DNA of 64,000 nt from Rebecca billardiae RCC1528 (GCA_965240325.2 OZ251228.1:2852001-2916000), one strand, 5' to 3'; positions 10,940 to 22,352 are shown, counted from the stretch's first letter. Numbers and translations: made by a program. The notes: generated from the letters alone by a model not told the origin.

Positions 10940-12710
10940 ATGGTTCCGGAATCTCGCGCGGGTCCCGGACTTGGGAGAGCACACTGCGGTTCAAACGGTG
11001 GCCCGGGCCGGTTCCCGATGATGGCCGTCGAGCACAGCAGCGTCGAGCGCGAGGCCGAGAGGCTGCTCGAGGAGATCACCAACCTGGAGGGCGACGGCTG
11101 GCACAGCGACGAGCAGTGGCGCGCCGCGCGCTGGGGCGCCCCGTCCGGCGGCAGCCTCGGCGCCGCGCCCGAGCTGGGGCCGCGCGCGTCCGCCGTCTCG
11201 CACAGCTCGGACGGCTCCGCGCCCGCGGGCGTGCGGCTGTACGAGCAGGCGCGCGAGAAGGCGGTGCGCAAGGTGCGTGCTGCGCCGCGGCTGCCGCGTG
11301 CGACCGCGCGCGCGCACGGCCGCGCGGCAGTGCTGCGCGCGCACGGCACCTCACGTGTGCGCGCGCGCGCGGTCGCGCTGCGCTGCGCCGCCGCGCCCAC
11401 AGGCGGCGGAGCGCGAGCGCACGGAGCAGACGGGCGCGGACGAGCTGCGGGCGAGGCCGTCGATCAACCCCATCTCGCACACCCTCGGCGCCAGCGCGCG
11501 CGGCGACGTCGGCGCGCGGCTGTACGAGGACGCGCGCGCGCTCGCGGCGAGGCGCGCGCGCGCGGCCGAGGCGCGCGCGCGCGAGGTGGAGGACAAGGAG
11601 AACGGCGGGGCGTACGCGGGCGTGCCGCTGACGAACCCGCTGCCCGCCGAGCTCGCCGCCGAGCGCGCGAGCCAGGGCGACGTAAGCGAGCGCCTCTACC
11701 GCCACGCGCACGAGCTCGAGGCGCGGCGCGAGGCGCGCGCGCGCGCGGACGCGGCCGCGAGCGCCGGCCGCGGCGCGGGCGCGCGGCCCGTCGTGAGCGC
11801 GGGGAGCGAGCGGCTGGTGCGCTCGATGGAGCGCTCGGGCCCGGCGAACGAGCGGCTGTACGACGAGAGCGCGCGCGCGCGCGAGCGCGACGCCGCGCGC
11901 GCGGCTGCGCGGCAGGCCGAGGAGGCGCGCGCGCACGCGCCCGCCATCGACGCCCACAGCGCGCGGCTCGTGCAGCGGCTCGAGCGGTCCGGCCGTTTCC
12001 TGCCGGACGTGCAGGAGCGGCTGGCGCGGCCAAAGGGCGGCGCGCGTGATGAGCCGAGCGGCGTGCACGCCGACCCGTCCGCCGCCTCCTCCGCCCACGC
12101 CGCGCCGCAGCCGCCCGAGGCGTCGCACCAGCCCGCGATCTCGGACCGATCTCGGCGGCTCGTGCAGCGCGCGCGCTCGGCCGCCGCCGCCGCCGCCGCC
12201 GAGCTGGGCGAGCGCGGGTACGGCGGCGGGGCGAGCGCGGCGGTGCTCGCGCCGACGGTCGAGGAGCGCCTCCTCGCCGCCGGCTCCGAGCGCGCCGCGC
12301 GCGAGGCCGCGCGCGCCGCCGCCGAGGCGGCGGCCGCGGCCGAGGCGGCGCGTCCGCGCGTGAACGCAAACTCGGAGCGCATCGCCGCGGCGGCGCGGCG
12401 GCAGGCCGCGGCGGAGGGCGGCGGCGCGGCGCGCGCGCGCGGGCCGAGCGCGGCGACGCGCGCGAGCCTGAGCGCCGAGCTCGACGAGCTCACGCACCGC
12501 CCCGCCCTCTCCGCCCTCTCCCGCCGGCTGGTGCTGCGCATGGGCCGCGCGGGCGCCGTCGAGGATCGGCTGATCGGCGCGGCGGCCGCGGCGAGCCGGG
12601 CGCGCGAGCGCGCGGGGCCGGTGCACGACCCGCTGGTGTTCGGGCCGCCGGGCGGGCCGGAGGCGGTGGCGAGGGCGCAGAGCGACGGCGCGGCCGCGTT
12701 CCGCGCGCTC

Positions 12711-12751
<41 letters not shown>

Positions 12752-14488
12752 CCAGCGGCGCGCCGCGAGCGGTGCCAGGCCGGCGCGCGCGCCGCACGCG
12801 CCGCCGCCGCCTCCACCGCCTCCGCCGGGCACAGCGGGCGCGGGCGCGGGCGCGAGCGGCGCGTCGGCCGCGCTGCTGCACTCACCCACCCTGCTCCACG
12901 CCGCCGGCGCGCTGGCCTCGCCCGGCGCGCACGCGCGCGCCGCGCGCGCGCCGCCGCCGCCGCCGGCCGCCTCCTCGCCCGGCGCCGCGCGCCGCGTCTC
13001 GCGCACGCCCTACCACCACCTGCGGCCGAGCCCGCCACGGCCGGGCGGTGCGGGCGCGGGCGAGGGCGCGTGGTCGGTGGGCTCGGCGCCGCCCTCGCCC
13101 GCGCGCCGCGCGTGGCACCCCGCCGCCGCCGCCGACTCCGAAGGTTCCGACGAAGGTTCCGACGAAGGTTCCGACGAAGGTTCCGACGAAGGTTCCGACG
13201 AAGGTTCCGAGACGCGCCGCGGCTCGGCGGGCACGGCTGAGACAGAGGAGGGCTCGGAGGCGGGCTCGGAGGCGGGCGGTGCAGGGCTCGGCGGGCGCGC
13301 GCGCGAGGGCGGGGCGTCGCCCTCCTCGGCGGGCCATGTGCGCGCGCGCGCGCGCGACGCCGAGGAGCGCCGATGGGCCGGCTCCGCCTCGGCGCTCAAG
13401 GCGGCGCCGGCGGCAGCGGCCGGCGCAGGCGGACGCGGCGCGCAGCAGGGCGGTGGCGGCGGCGCGGCGGCGGTGGCGCCAGCGCCCGGCGCGGGCGGCG
13501 CGGCGGGCGTGATCGCCTCGCGCATCCCCACGCGCCAAGCCGCAGCCGGCGCCACCCCAGCCTCCACCCGCCGGGCCTCGCCAGCCGCCGCGTCGTCGCT
13601 ACCGAGCTCGCCCGTGCGCGCCGGGCGCGCGCGCGGCGCGGCCGGCGGCGCGGCCGGCGCCCCCGGCGGCTCTGTGGGCGGGGGCGCGCGCTTTGTCGAC
13701 CTCAGGGCGGCCGCCGAGCAGGCTGCGCCGAGGCCAGCCGACGCCGTGCCCCGCTCGGCGCGTGCGCAGGACGACGAGCGCGATCCGTTCCCCCGCCGCC
13801 AAGCGCTCCTGTCGGCTGACGACTCGGCTGACTACGCTGGCGCGGCCGACGCGCCGCCCGGCCGCGCGGCCGCGGGCGATGAGCAGCGCCCTGAGCGCCC
13901 TGAGCGCCCTGAGCGCTGGGCGGTGCAGGAGGCGGCCGGCCAGCGCGACGGCGGGCGGGATGCGCTGGCGCCGCCGCCGGAAGCGTCACCCGCGGCGGCC
14001 GGGGAGCGGCGTGTCGCCGCCGCCGGCCGCGCGCCCCCTCCGCCCGCCTCGCCACCCGCCGGTGATGCGGGGCGCGCCCTGGGTGGCCAGATCGGCGTGG
14101 ATGCCGCTGCGGCCGCCGGGGCAGCGGCCGGCGAGGTGGCGGACGAGGCGGCGCGCCCCGGAGCTGGCCCCGCGCGCGCCGAGGGCGCCCGCTCGCCCGC
14201 CTCATGCTCGCCTCAGCCCCGGCCAGGCGCGGAGCACGCGGCTGCCGGCGAGGCTGCAGCTGCTGCCGGCGCCGGCCGCGCTGGCTCGGCGGGCGGCGGC
14301 GCCGCGGCCGCCGCCCAGCTCGCAGCCTCGGAGGACTCGGAAGGGTGTGGGGCGGCGTCGCCCGCTGCCTCCGCTGGTGGGTTCCCCGGGGTGTCGCCCT
14401 CCGCTGCATCCGACTGGCTGCTTGGCGCGCTGGAGCAGCGACTGAGCCCGCCGCCGCGTGAGCAGCAGCAGCAGCCGCAGCAGCAGCC

Positions 14489-14533
<45 letters not shown>

Positions 14534-14635
14534 GCCGCAGCAGCCGCAGCAGCCGCAGCAGCAGCAGCAGCAGCAGCAGCAGCCGCAGCAGCAGCAGCCG
14601 CAGCAGCAGCAGCCGCCGCAGCAGCCGCAGCAGCC

Positions 14636-14674
<39 letters not shown>

Positions 14675-17622
14675 GGCGGCGCGCGATGAGCGTCCGCGCG
14701 CCGACGCTGCCGAGGCACAGCGCGCGGCGGTGCCGGCCGCTCCGAGCGGCCGCGCGGAGGGCGAGGCGGAGCACGCCGCCGCGCGCGCTCCGACGAGCCG
14801 CGCCGACGCTGACGCTTCCGACGCCCCGGCCGCCGGCGCGGCCAGAGCGCGCGCCGCGCCGAGCTCGGGGTCGGCCGAGCGCGGCCCGCCCGGCAGCGGC
14901 GCCGCGCCCACGCCCCGCCGGCGCGCCAAGCTGCTGCACGCGGAGCTGGAGGAGGCGGTGGGGCTGCTCGAGGCGCAGGAGGCGGCGCTGGGGCAGACGG
15001 CGGCGCACAGGGAGCGCGCGGAGCGGGCGGCGCGGCGCGCGCGCGAGGACGCCGAGGCGGCCGAGGCGCGCGCGGCGGCGGCCGAGCGCGCGCTCGCGGC
15101 CGCGCGCTGCGAGGCGGACGCGCACGCGGCGCGCGCGGCCGAGGCGGTGGGCTCGCTCGAGCGCGCGGTGCAGAGCCGCGCGGAGGGCGCGAGCGCCGCC
15201 GCGGCGGGGCTGCGCGCGCAGCTCGAGCGAGCGCGCGCCGAGGCCGCGCAGCTGCGCGAGCGCTGCGCCGCGCTCGAGCGCACAGGCGCGCCAGACTCGA
15301 GCGCGCGCGCAGCCGCTCGCGCGCGCGGCCGCGCGCCCGGCTCGCCGCGTGCGGCCGCGGCGGACGAGGCGGCGGGCGGCGGCGGCGGGCGCGCGCCGCG
15401 GGCGGCGGAGCGCGCGGCGCAGGCGCATGGCGCGGCGCGCGAAGACGGGCCGTGGCCTCGTCGCGAGGGCGGCGGCCGGGACGGCAGCAGCGCACCGCCG
15501 CCGCCGCAGCCGCAGCCGCCGCCGCGCGAGGCGCCGAGCCGCGCCCTCGGCGGCCCGCACGCGCACGCGCACGCGCAGCCGCCGCAGCCGCAGCAGCCGC
15601 AGCCGCAGCCGCTGCATGGCGCCGCCGGGCCGTGGGCGCGAGCGCGTGCGGAGGCGGCGCGCTCGCCGCCGAGGCTGCGCGACGGCGCCGCGCGCGGAGG
15701 CGGCGCGGCGGAGCCTCGAGGCGCGCGCGAGGGGCACCCAGCCGCGCGTGCGGCCGCGGCGGCGCAAGGCTGGGGCGGCGCTTTGCCGGAGGGGGCAGCA
15801 GGATCGGACGCGGCCGCGCGCGCAGCGGCGCGTGCGGAGGCGGAGGGCGAGGTTGTGTATGCGGTGCGCGCGCACGCCGCAGCGCGGGCGCGCGCCCTCC
15901 GCGCGCGCGCGCGCTCGCTCTCGGCCGTGCGCCGCGCGCGAGGCTGCCGCGAGGCTGCCGCGCGGCGCGCTCACTCGCGCGCCCGCACTCCGCGCCCCGC
16001 GCACGGCACCGCGCCGCACCGCGCGGCGCGCACCGCGCGCGCAGGCACGCAGGGTGGCGGCGCCCCCTGCGCAGCCGGCTGCGCGCACGCCGGGGCCGGC
16101 GGACGCGGAGGCGTGGCGGCAGCGGCAGCGGCAGCACTCCGACACGCGCGCGCCCTCGGAGCAGCACGACCGCCGCCACCACCACCAACACCAACGCGCA
16201 CACGCGCCGTGGGCCGATGTGCCGCGCGGCAGCCTCGGCCCGAGCCCCGCTCGCGCGCAGCAGCAGCAGCAGCAGCAGCAGCAGCTGCACGCGGCCCCGG
16301 GCGGCGCGCACGCGCACGCGGGGCGAGGGCCGGGCGGCGGGGAGCCCGAGCGCTCCCCCGACGGGCGGCACCCGCCGCCATCCCGCGCCGACGCGGCGGA
16401 GTGGCGGCGCCACGCGCCGCAGCCGAGGCACAGCGGCCGAGACGACTCGGCCTCGCCGCAGGCCGCGCACGGCCGCGCGCCGGCCGCGCGCCGCGGCGGC
16501 GCGTGGGAGGGCGCGCGCGGCCCGGCCGCTCCGAGCAGCCCCGCGTCGAGCGACGCCTCGTGGGCCTCGGCCGAGCGGGCGCACGCCGGCGGCCGCGGCC
16601 GCGCGTGGCCGGACGGCCGCGCGTCGCACGGCCGGCCGCGGCGCAGCAGGGAGGGCGGAGGCGGCGGCACGCGGCACGCGCGCGCCGCGCGCTCGCGCTC
16701 GCCTCGGCGCGCGCTCGTGCCGTCCGAGCTGGGCGGCGCGCTCGTGCCTGCGTCCGCGCTGCTGCACTCGGAGAACGCGGCGCTGGCCGAGCGGCTGCGC
16801 GCGCTCGAGGAGGCGGAGCTGGGGCGCAGGCTGGCCCTCGCGCACGGCCTCGCGCGCGCGCGCCCACGCGCCCGGCGCGCGCGCGAGCGGCAGTGGCAGC
16901 GGCCGCCCTCCGCCTCCGCCTCAGCCTCAGCCTCAGCCTCCGCCTCCGCCTCAGAGACGGAGGCGGAGACGGAGGAGGAGGAGGAGCGCTGGGCGCACTC
17001 GCGGCCGCACCGCCACGCGCGCCGCCCGTCGGTGCCGCCGTACGAACACGCCACGCGAGCGCGCGCCTCCTCCAGCTCGCGCGCCGAGCGGCGCCCCCGC
17101 CCACACCGCCCCCACCGCCACGCCGAGCGGCCGGCCGCGCCGCACCGGCGGCCGGCGGGTGCGGAGGCGCCGTCCTCGGCCCGCGCCCAGTGGCAGCCTC
17201 GCGGCGCGCACGACCCGCGCCCTCGGCGGCGTGATGACGACACGACCGACGAGGAGGCCGAAGCCCACGACAGGCATGGCCGCCGCCGCCGCCGCCGCTC
17301 CGCCGCCGCCGCGCGGCACGATGCCGACGAGTCAGAGACAGAGTCAGAGTCAGAGTCCGGAGGCAGACGGCGCTGGGCCGAGGGTGGGCGCCACGTGCAC
17401 GCGGCCGACGCGCGCGGCTACGGCGATGGTGGCGGCGCGGCTTCATCCGGGGGTCGCCACGTCGGTCGCACCTACAGCCATCGCATCAGCGCCCGCGATG
17501 TCGATCACCGCGACGAGGACGACGACTATCGCCATGGCGTCGGTCACGTTCACGTTGATGGTGTCTCGTCGGGTGAGTTCGACGACGGACGACGACGGCC
17601 CTACGTCGACGACTACCGATGA
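10940..17622 (+). CDS. Very large low-complexity coiled-coil protein with RLY repeats and poly-Gln
   Basis: Three exons fit one frame: 10940-11272, 11403-15851, 16045-17622 (2,119 aa; donors GTGCGT and GTTGTG). ATG 11018 is an alternative start (MMAVEHSS). The first ~330 residues contain a repeated motif: GVRLYEQA, GARLYEDA, SERLYRHA, NERLYDES, each followed by a basic helix and a SxRLV segment, suggesting ~50-residue repeats. Then come Pro-rich tracts, an Asp/Glu/Ser tract of six EGSD units (~aa 690), a Gln/Pro tract (~1130-1201), a coiled coil (~1290-1400), a short second helix (SENAALAERLRALEEAEL, ~1834) and an Arg/His/Asp-rich C-terminus. No enzyme domain is seen. It is probably a scaffold or cytoskeletal protein (inference). 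The low-complexity parts could hide extra introns, so the exon model is provisional. Confidence 0.6.
13140..13211 (+). repeat. Six tandem 12-bp units encoding (EGSD)n
   Basis: Six perfect or near-perfect copies of GAAGGTTCCGAC; the last ends in GAG. They lie in frame in the large coiled-coil gene. The identical synonymous codons (GGT, TCC), unlike the surrounding GC-ending codons, show recent expansion by slippage. Confidence 0.95.
14460..14673 (+). repeat. CAG/CCG trinucleotide tract (poly-Gln/Pro)
   Basis: About 71 codons of CAG interrupted by single CCG codons, in frame with the large coiled-coil gene. The reverse complement reads as poly-Leu and other frames as poly-Ser or poly-Ala; these are shadows. 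Confidence 0.95.
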
Positions 17623-18354
17623 CCACGGCAACGCCATTGAACTGTGAAGGCTCGTGCGCGTGAGAAGGCGCGCCGCAGCGGCCGCGGGGGCGCCGCAGTC
17701 GCAAGGTCGTCGGGTAGTCGGCTCGGAATCTCGGAATCTCGGATCAGGATTCAGGATGACTTAGACTATGAGTGAGGGCTCGAATTTCGACTAGATGGCT
17801 CGGATGCGGCCGCGCCATCACTTTGATTATATAGTCGCGTGTCGACGCGATGACAGACCCTCAACGATCATCGATAGATCCGCCACGATCGATACGACGC
17901 GCGATGATTCAATTGACGATGCATCAGCATCATGACTTGAATCATGTGAGCATGCCCATGCCCATCGGGCATCATGCCATGGCCGATGGCGCGCGCGGCG
18001 TCGTCGTCATCAATGACCGCGCCCATCATGATGTACGCGCCGCGGGCATCACCGCGCATCAGAGAGAGAGAGAGATACACACATCTGATGTGCAGCACCC
18101 GACGCACAAGGCACATGTGACATGACCGCAGTGGCGCAGTTGGGCGGATACCCTTTCGCGTCGCAAGGTGACGCGCGAGAGGCCGGTCGCCGCGGCCGAG
18201 CGGCGTGGCTGTGCCGCCTACATGCTGGGCGCCCATGGACTTGACTTCGCCGCGCGCGCTGAGGCTGGCGGGCGTCGCGATCGTTAACGACACAGGTACA
18301 GGGGGGTCCAGATGGTGGGCCCCACTTTGGCGGTGGCTGGCCAGGTAGTGCGGC
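17623..18354. other. Intergenic region, no gene seen
   Basis: GC content drops sharply after 17740. A short GA repeat lies near 18060-18075. I found no protein-like frame and no structured RNA. It may hold the 3' end of the upstream gene and a degraded flank of the duplication that starts near 18355. Confidence 0.4.
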
Positions 18355-18803
18355 ACGTCCGTGCCTCTGGACGGGCATTGAGCGGTGGCGAGGTCGCCAA
18401 ATGGCGTGGCGTGGTCCCAGACAAGGTTGTTACTAGTCCTGATCAGCTCGCTAGCCATGTCGGTCGATGATCGCCTCGCCGTTGACAGGCGCGCACACGC
18501 TGCACACGTATTCGCACGGTAGCCGTGTCGGACGGCGGTCGCACGACTACCGCGCAGTCAACATTGATCGTCAGACTCGCGGTGTGTTGGGTCAGACGGA
18601 ACATTGACTGGTCTGCACCGTCGCAAGGCAGACCAAAAAGGTCGGCATGGCCGTCGGAACAGTGATCCTGGTCCCTGCTTCCCATTCTTCCCATGCGCAG
18701 CCTCACGCGCGCGCCGGTCGCACGAGGACGTGGACGTGGACGTGAGTGAGAGTGGTCGAAAAGTCGGAAAGGAAGCTGTCACTCATGCCCATGCGCTCGT
18801 ACG
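18355..18803 (-). repeat. Copy A of a ~450-bp inverted segmental duplication
   Basis: The reverse complement of this segment matches 37600-38065 closely, with scattered substitutions and small indels. It lies upstream of an EsV-1-7 repeat gene, as copy B does, so order and relative orientation are kept. Conserved frames exist in both copies, but indels shift them, so I do not call a gene. Confidence 0.9.
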
Positions 18804-18818
18804 ACCGCACCAACCTGC

Positions 18819-19424
18819 CTACGCCACGCCCCGGTGACCCGGCCGTGGCGCTGGGGCCTTCGAGCAGCGCACGCGCAGCAGATGGTCGCAATGCTCACAG
18901 CGGTAGCCGAGCGTCGGCGAGAGGCCGTCGGGCACGAAGTCGTCGCCGCTGAGCACGTAGCTGCCGGACTCACCGCACGCTTCGCACGTGAGGTGCTGCA
19001 CCATGTCCTCTTCCAGCATCTCCATGCTCATGAGGACATTGCCGCGCGGCCCGGCGTTGCGCTTCTCCTCAATCTCAGCAGCTGCCTTGGCCTCGTGGAC
19101 GTGGGAGTTGTGCTTGCTGGGTGGGCTGAACATGGCGTCGTAGTTGAAGCGCACCGGCGAGACATGCTCGCGATGCGGGCGCTCGATTCTGCATCGCGAG
19201 AGGAGGTTCGCCCTCCGCGTGCCGGCCGCACTTGCAGCTGCGCCAGCCGACGCCGGCGGCGGTGCCGCCGGCGGCGGCGTCGACGCTCCAGCCTCCTGCT
19301 CGCCGAGCCCACGTTCGAGCATCCGATCGATGCGCTTGCCGGGATTCGCATGCCTCTCCAGCGTCGCGACGTGTGCGACTTTGCGCCTACGTCGCGCCTC
19401 GTTGAACGCCGCGATGCTCGGCAT
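18819..19424 (-). CDS. Small protein with C-terminal four-Cys zinc-binding motif
   Basis: A single-exon gene of 201 aa. The ATG at 19424 (MPSIAAFNEARRRRK) is where protein-like sequence begins; the longer upstream frame is the antisense of the EsV-1-7 repeats and was rejected. The N-terminal half is basic, a Pro/Ala linker sits near residues 45-65, and a conserved-looking central block contains FNYDAMFSPPSKHNSHVHEA. The C-terminus has CEACG ... YRCEHC ... RVRC, a plausible zinc ribbon of two CxxC knuckles. I do not recognise the family. It is transcribed divergently from the EsV-1-7 gene at 19550, only ~125 bp away, but is absent from the matching place beside copy B. Confidence 0.6.
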   Translation of the reverse strand: MPSIAAFNEARRRRKVAHVATLERHANPGKRIDRMLERGLGEQEAGASTPPPAAPPPASAGAAASAAGTRRANLLSRCRIERPHREHVSPVRFNYDAMFSPPSKHNSHVHEAKAAAEIEEKRNAGPRGNVLMSMEMLEEDMVQHLTCEACGESGSYVLSGDDFVPDGLSPTLGYRCEHCDHLLRVRCSKAPAPRPGHRGVA

Positions 19425-19549
19425 CGCTGGCGCACGTGCTTGCGGCCGCGTTTGAACCCGGCCTCCCGCGCCCGGCCCGACTACCGAGTGATGCAGTTCG
19501 GAGCCGCTGCGCCAGCCGGACCCCGACGAATTCCCAGACGACAACCTTA

Positions 19550-21148
19550 ATGAGCCGCAAGCGTGATCACGCCGGATGCACCACGCGGCCTCACTTCGGC
19601 GTGGCAGGTGACGGGCGCGCCAGCCGGTGCGCTGCGCACAAGCTGGACGGCATGGTTGACGTGAGGAGCCCAAAGTGTGATTACGAGGGCTGCACCAAGG
19701 GGCCTTACTTCGGCATGCCAGGCGACGCGCGCGCCAGCCGGTGCGCCACGCACAAGCTGGCCGGCATGGTCGACGTGAGGAGCCTCAAGTGTGATCACAC
19801 CGGCTGCACCACGCAGCCTTCGTTCGGCATGCCGGGCGACGCGCGCGCCAGCCGGTGCGCTACGCACAAGCTAGCCGGCATGGTCGACGTGAAGAGCCGC
19901 CAGTGTGATCACGCCGGCTGCACCAAGCAGCCTGCGTTCGGCATGCCAGGTGACGCGCGCGCCAGCCGGTGTGCTGCGCACAAGCTGGCCGGCATGGTCG
20001 ACGTGAGGCACCCCAAGTGTGATCACGCTGGCTGCACCACGCAGCCTGCGTTCGGCATGCCGGGCGACGCGCGCCCCAGCCGGTGCGCTGCGCACAAGCT
20101 GGCCGGCATGGTCGACGTGAGGAGCCCAAAGTGTGATCACGCGGGCTGCACCAAGGGGCCTTCGTTCGGCATGCCGGGCGACGCGCGCGCCAGTCGGTGC
20201 GCTACGCACAAGCTGGCCGGCATGGTCGACGTGAAGCACCCCAAGTGTGATCACACAGGCTGCACCAAGGTGCCTTCGTTCGGCATGCCGGGCGACGCGC
20301 GCGCTAGCCGGTGCGCTGCGCACAAGCTGGCCGGCATGGTCGACGTGAAGAGCCGCAAGTGTGACCACACCGGCTGCACCACGGTGCCTGCGTTCGGCAT
20401 GCCGGGCGACGCGCGCGCCAGCCGGTGTGCTACGCACAAGCTGGCCGGCATGGTATGCAGTCGGCTCGCCGCCCCCAAGGGCAGGCTGGGGCATGGTGCC
20501 GGCGACCAGGGCACGCGCGCCGCGAGGCGATACAAACGCAGCAGCCGCATTGCGGCTGTCTCGGACGCTGCGCCGCGGCTGCCCGCACCCACGCCGCTGG
20601 TCGCAGTCAGCATCGTCCGCTGGCGCGCGCCAGATGGCACGATCCATTCGGTTGATGACGGGGTGGTCAATGATGGTGCCCTGGGCCTGGACCAGCGGCA
20701 TCTGTGTGGCAACGCAGGTGGCGATGCAATCCGGGCTGCCAGTGGCATCTACGAGCAGGGACTACTAGCAGGCATCAACACCACCGCTGCGCCAGGACTA
20801 CCATCATCATCGATGGCAGCGGCGGGAGCACGACGACAGCAACCACAAATCGTACCTGTGGTGATGGCGAGGAGGGCCTGGGTCGATGCTGGCGGCTGCT
20901 CAGAAGCGCGTCACAGCTCCGGAGTCTCCAGGCTCGAAAGAGGCAACGAGGCGGTGAGTTGCCGAATGCCACCACACGGCGGTGTCGGTGACGCAGACAC
21001 CGAATCTGACTACGACCGTTGGACCGTGATGTCGCATGCGATCTGCCGTCGTCGTCGTCGTCTTAGCGTAGTGGTAGTACATATATATATATATATATAT
21101 ATGCGGTATAGCAGTTATATACTCATCACTATAGCAGTTACTATATGA
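19550..21148 (+). CDS. EsV-1-7 repeat protein, copy A
   Basis: Contains eight tandem 36-residue Cys/His repeats with spacing C-X4-C-X16-C-X2-H-X12, matching the EsV-1-7 domain first noted in Ectocarpus virus EsV-1 and in the brown-algal developmental regulator IMMEDIATE UPRIGHT. A typical unit reads KCDHTGCTTQPSFGMPGD. The first unit has lost its first Cys (KRDHAGC). ATG 19550 just precedes it. After the repeats (~20455) the frame continues through a basic linker; segments SDAAPRLPAPTPLVAVSIV and PVVMARR align with the C-terminus of the copy at 36317-37351, supporting this frame, although GTATGC right after the last repeat could be a splice donor. The end inside an AT repeat is doubtful. The function is unknown and zinc binding is likely. 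It is divergent from the gene at 19424. Confidence 0.75.
   Translation: MSRKRDHAGCTTRPHFGVAGDGRASRCAAHKLDGMVDVRSPKCDYEGCTKGPYFGMPGDARASRCATHKLAGMVDVRSLKCDHTGCTTQPSFGMPGDARASRCATHKLAGMVDVKSRQCDHAGCTKQPAFGMPGDARASRCAAHKLAGMVDVRHPKCDHAGCTTQPAFGMPGDARPSRCAAHKLAGMVDVRSPKCDHAGCTKGPSFGMPGDARASRCATHKLAGMVDVKHPKCDHTGCTKVPSFGMPGDARASRCAAHKLAGMVDVKSRKCDHTGCTTVPAFGMPGDARASRCATHKLAGMVCSRLAAPKGRLGHGAGDQGTRAARRYKRSSRIAAVSDAAPRLPAPTPLVAVSIVRWRAPDGTIHSVDDGVVNDGALGLDQRHLCGNAGGDAIRAASGIYEQGLLAGINTTAAPGLPSSSMAAAGARRQQPQIVPVVMARRAWVDAGGCSEARHSSGVSRLERGNEAVSCRMPPHGGVGDADTESDYDRWTVMSHAICRRRRRLSVVVVHIYIYIYMRYSSYILITIAVTI
19560..20455 (+). repeat. 108-bp tandem coding repeats (EsV-1-7 units)
   Basis: Eight units of 108 bp (36 codons). 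Units after the first are very similar at nucleotide level, including silent sites, which indicates recent amplification or gene conversion. Confidence 0.95.
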
Positions 21149-21598
21149 TCATCATAATCTCAGTCTCATTCAGAGCATGCGCATGCATATATATATATGT
21201 CTAGCCACTCCGCCATGCCCGGCTCGTACAAGGCGTCGGGTACGAATGGACTCTGGAGCTGGATGGTCGCGGCGCGCGGCGTCGTGGAGTAGACAGACCA
21301 CAATGATCAATCATGGAACGATCAGGTTAGCTATGTTGGGATTTGAGCAACGAACGACAGCAGGCGCTGGCAGCGGCGTGGCGGTTGAGCTGCTGCCCGA
21401 GGTCGAGAGGGCGCCCGCGAGTCCCGTTTATAAGTTGGAGCGGGCGTCCAAGTAGTCGTTGATGAATCCCGTTTAGAAATAGAAGAGACGAGGACTGCGC
21501 GGCCGCGCGCGCACGATCGATCGCGACGCGCGGCGAGCAGACACGCGTCAGAGTGCGCCGCACCCGCGCGACGCACGGGCGCGAGGCGAGCGCGTATC
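21149..21598. other. Intergenic region with short AT microsatellites
   Basis: AT runs lie at about 21079-21102 and 21188-21199. No gene is supported. The sequence at 21100-21130 weakly resembles the terminal repeat of the 38299-39630 element, but too weakly to call. Confidence 0.4.
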
Positions 21599-22068
21599 TC
21601 AAACGATGAAGCGTGCGGGTTGACGCGACAGCGGCGAGAGCAAGAGACCATTGCATGAGGGGCGACGCGGCGAAGACAGATGATGACGTCGCGCCGCCGA
21701 ACGATCAGGCGGGGAGCCGGGCCACACAGACAGCCAGCGACCTTACCGAGCAGAGGGGCTGCGGCGACTGCGGTGCACCTCCTGCAGCGGAGCGTGCACC
21801 CGGCAGTGCCCGATGCAGGCGATTCCCTTGCCCAGCTCGGCGCCTTCGTCGTGAGCAGCCCCATGGCGCCCCCGAGAGCGAAGCCTGATCGATCCGATGT
21901 GAGCGGTAACCAACCGAGTCCTGCAGGTGCGCCGCTGTGGGCCAGATTGGCAGCGCACCAGGACTCCTGCGCGCGGCGGTGCGCACAGGACAACGCAGGA
22001 ATGCCGTGCGAGCCGGATTCTTGGCGTCGCTCATAGACACTCAGTTATAGGTTCCCTATAACGCCACA
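21599..22068 (+). mobile_element. Partial copy of the TATA-flanked element (right end)
   Basis: These 470 bp are almost identical to 39158-39630, in direct orientation, differing by about one substitution and a 3-bp indel. The copy includes the right terminal inverted repeat ending GTTCCCTATAACGCCACA, followed by a TATATA run. Its left end could not be located, so it is either 5' truncated or diverged. No transposase is seen. Confidence 0.85.
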
Positions 22069-22352
22069 TATATATATATCAAATATATATATATATATAT
22101 TATTGGTCCGCGGCGCCCGGCAGAATAAACTAATGCGCGCCAGCAGTGGCGGCCGCCGGCCGCGTCAGGCACGCTCTACGGCTCCTGCTGATCGGATGGC
22201 AAGACGACGAGACTAGAGAGTGGCACGACTACTGAGAGTGAGACGTAGTACTACGCACTACGTCACTACGTGAGTCCGTGACTACTAGTACTACGACGAG
22301 CAGCAAGCGCTTAGCACCGAGCACTGGCAGGCTGCTCGCAGCAGGCCGCTCG

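Noticed and set aside
14202-17243. Long minus-strand frames opposite the large coiled-coil gene, including poly-Leu
   Set aside because: Antisense shadows of GC-rich sequence. The plus-strand frame shows heptads and conserved-type motifs and the minus strand shows none.
18443-18706. Conserved frame in both copies of the ~450-bp inverted duplication (also 37695-37967) as a small protein
   Set aside because: Two different frames are equally conserved and both suffer indels between copies, so conservation reflects recent duplication, not coding constraint.
19436-21148. EsV-1-7 genes as evidence of an integrated virus
   Set aside because: No other viral genes (capsid, polymerase, packaging) are nearby and the neighbours are ordinary eukaryotic genes. 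The domain is also cellular in algae.
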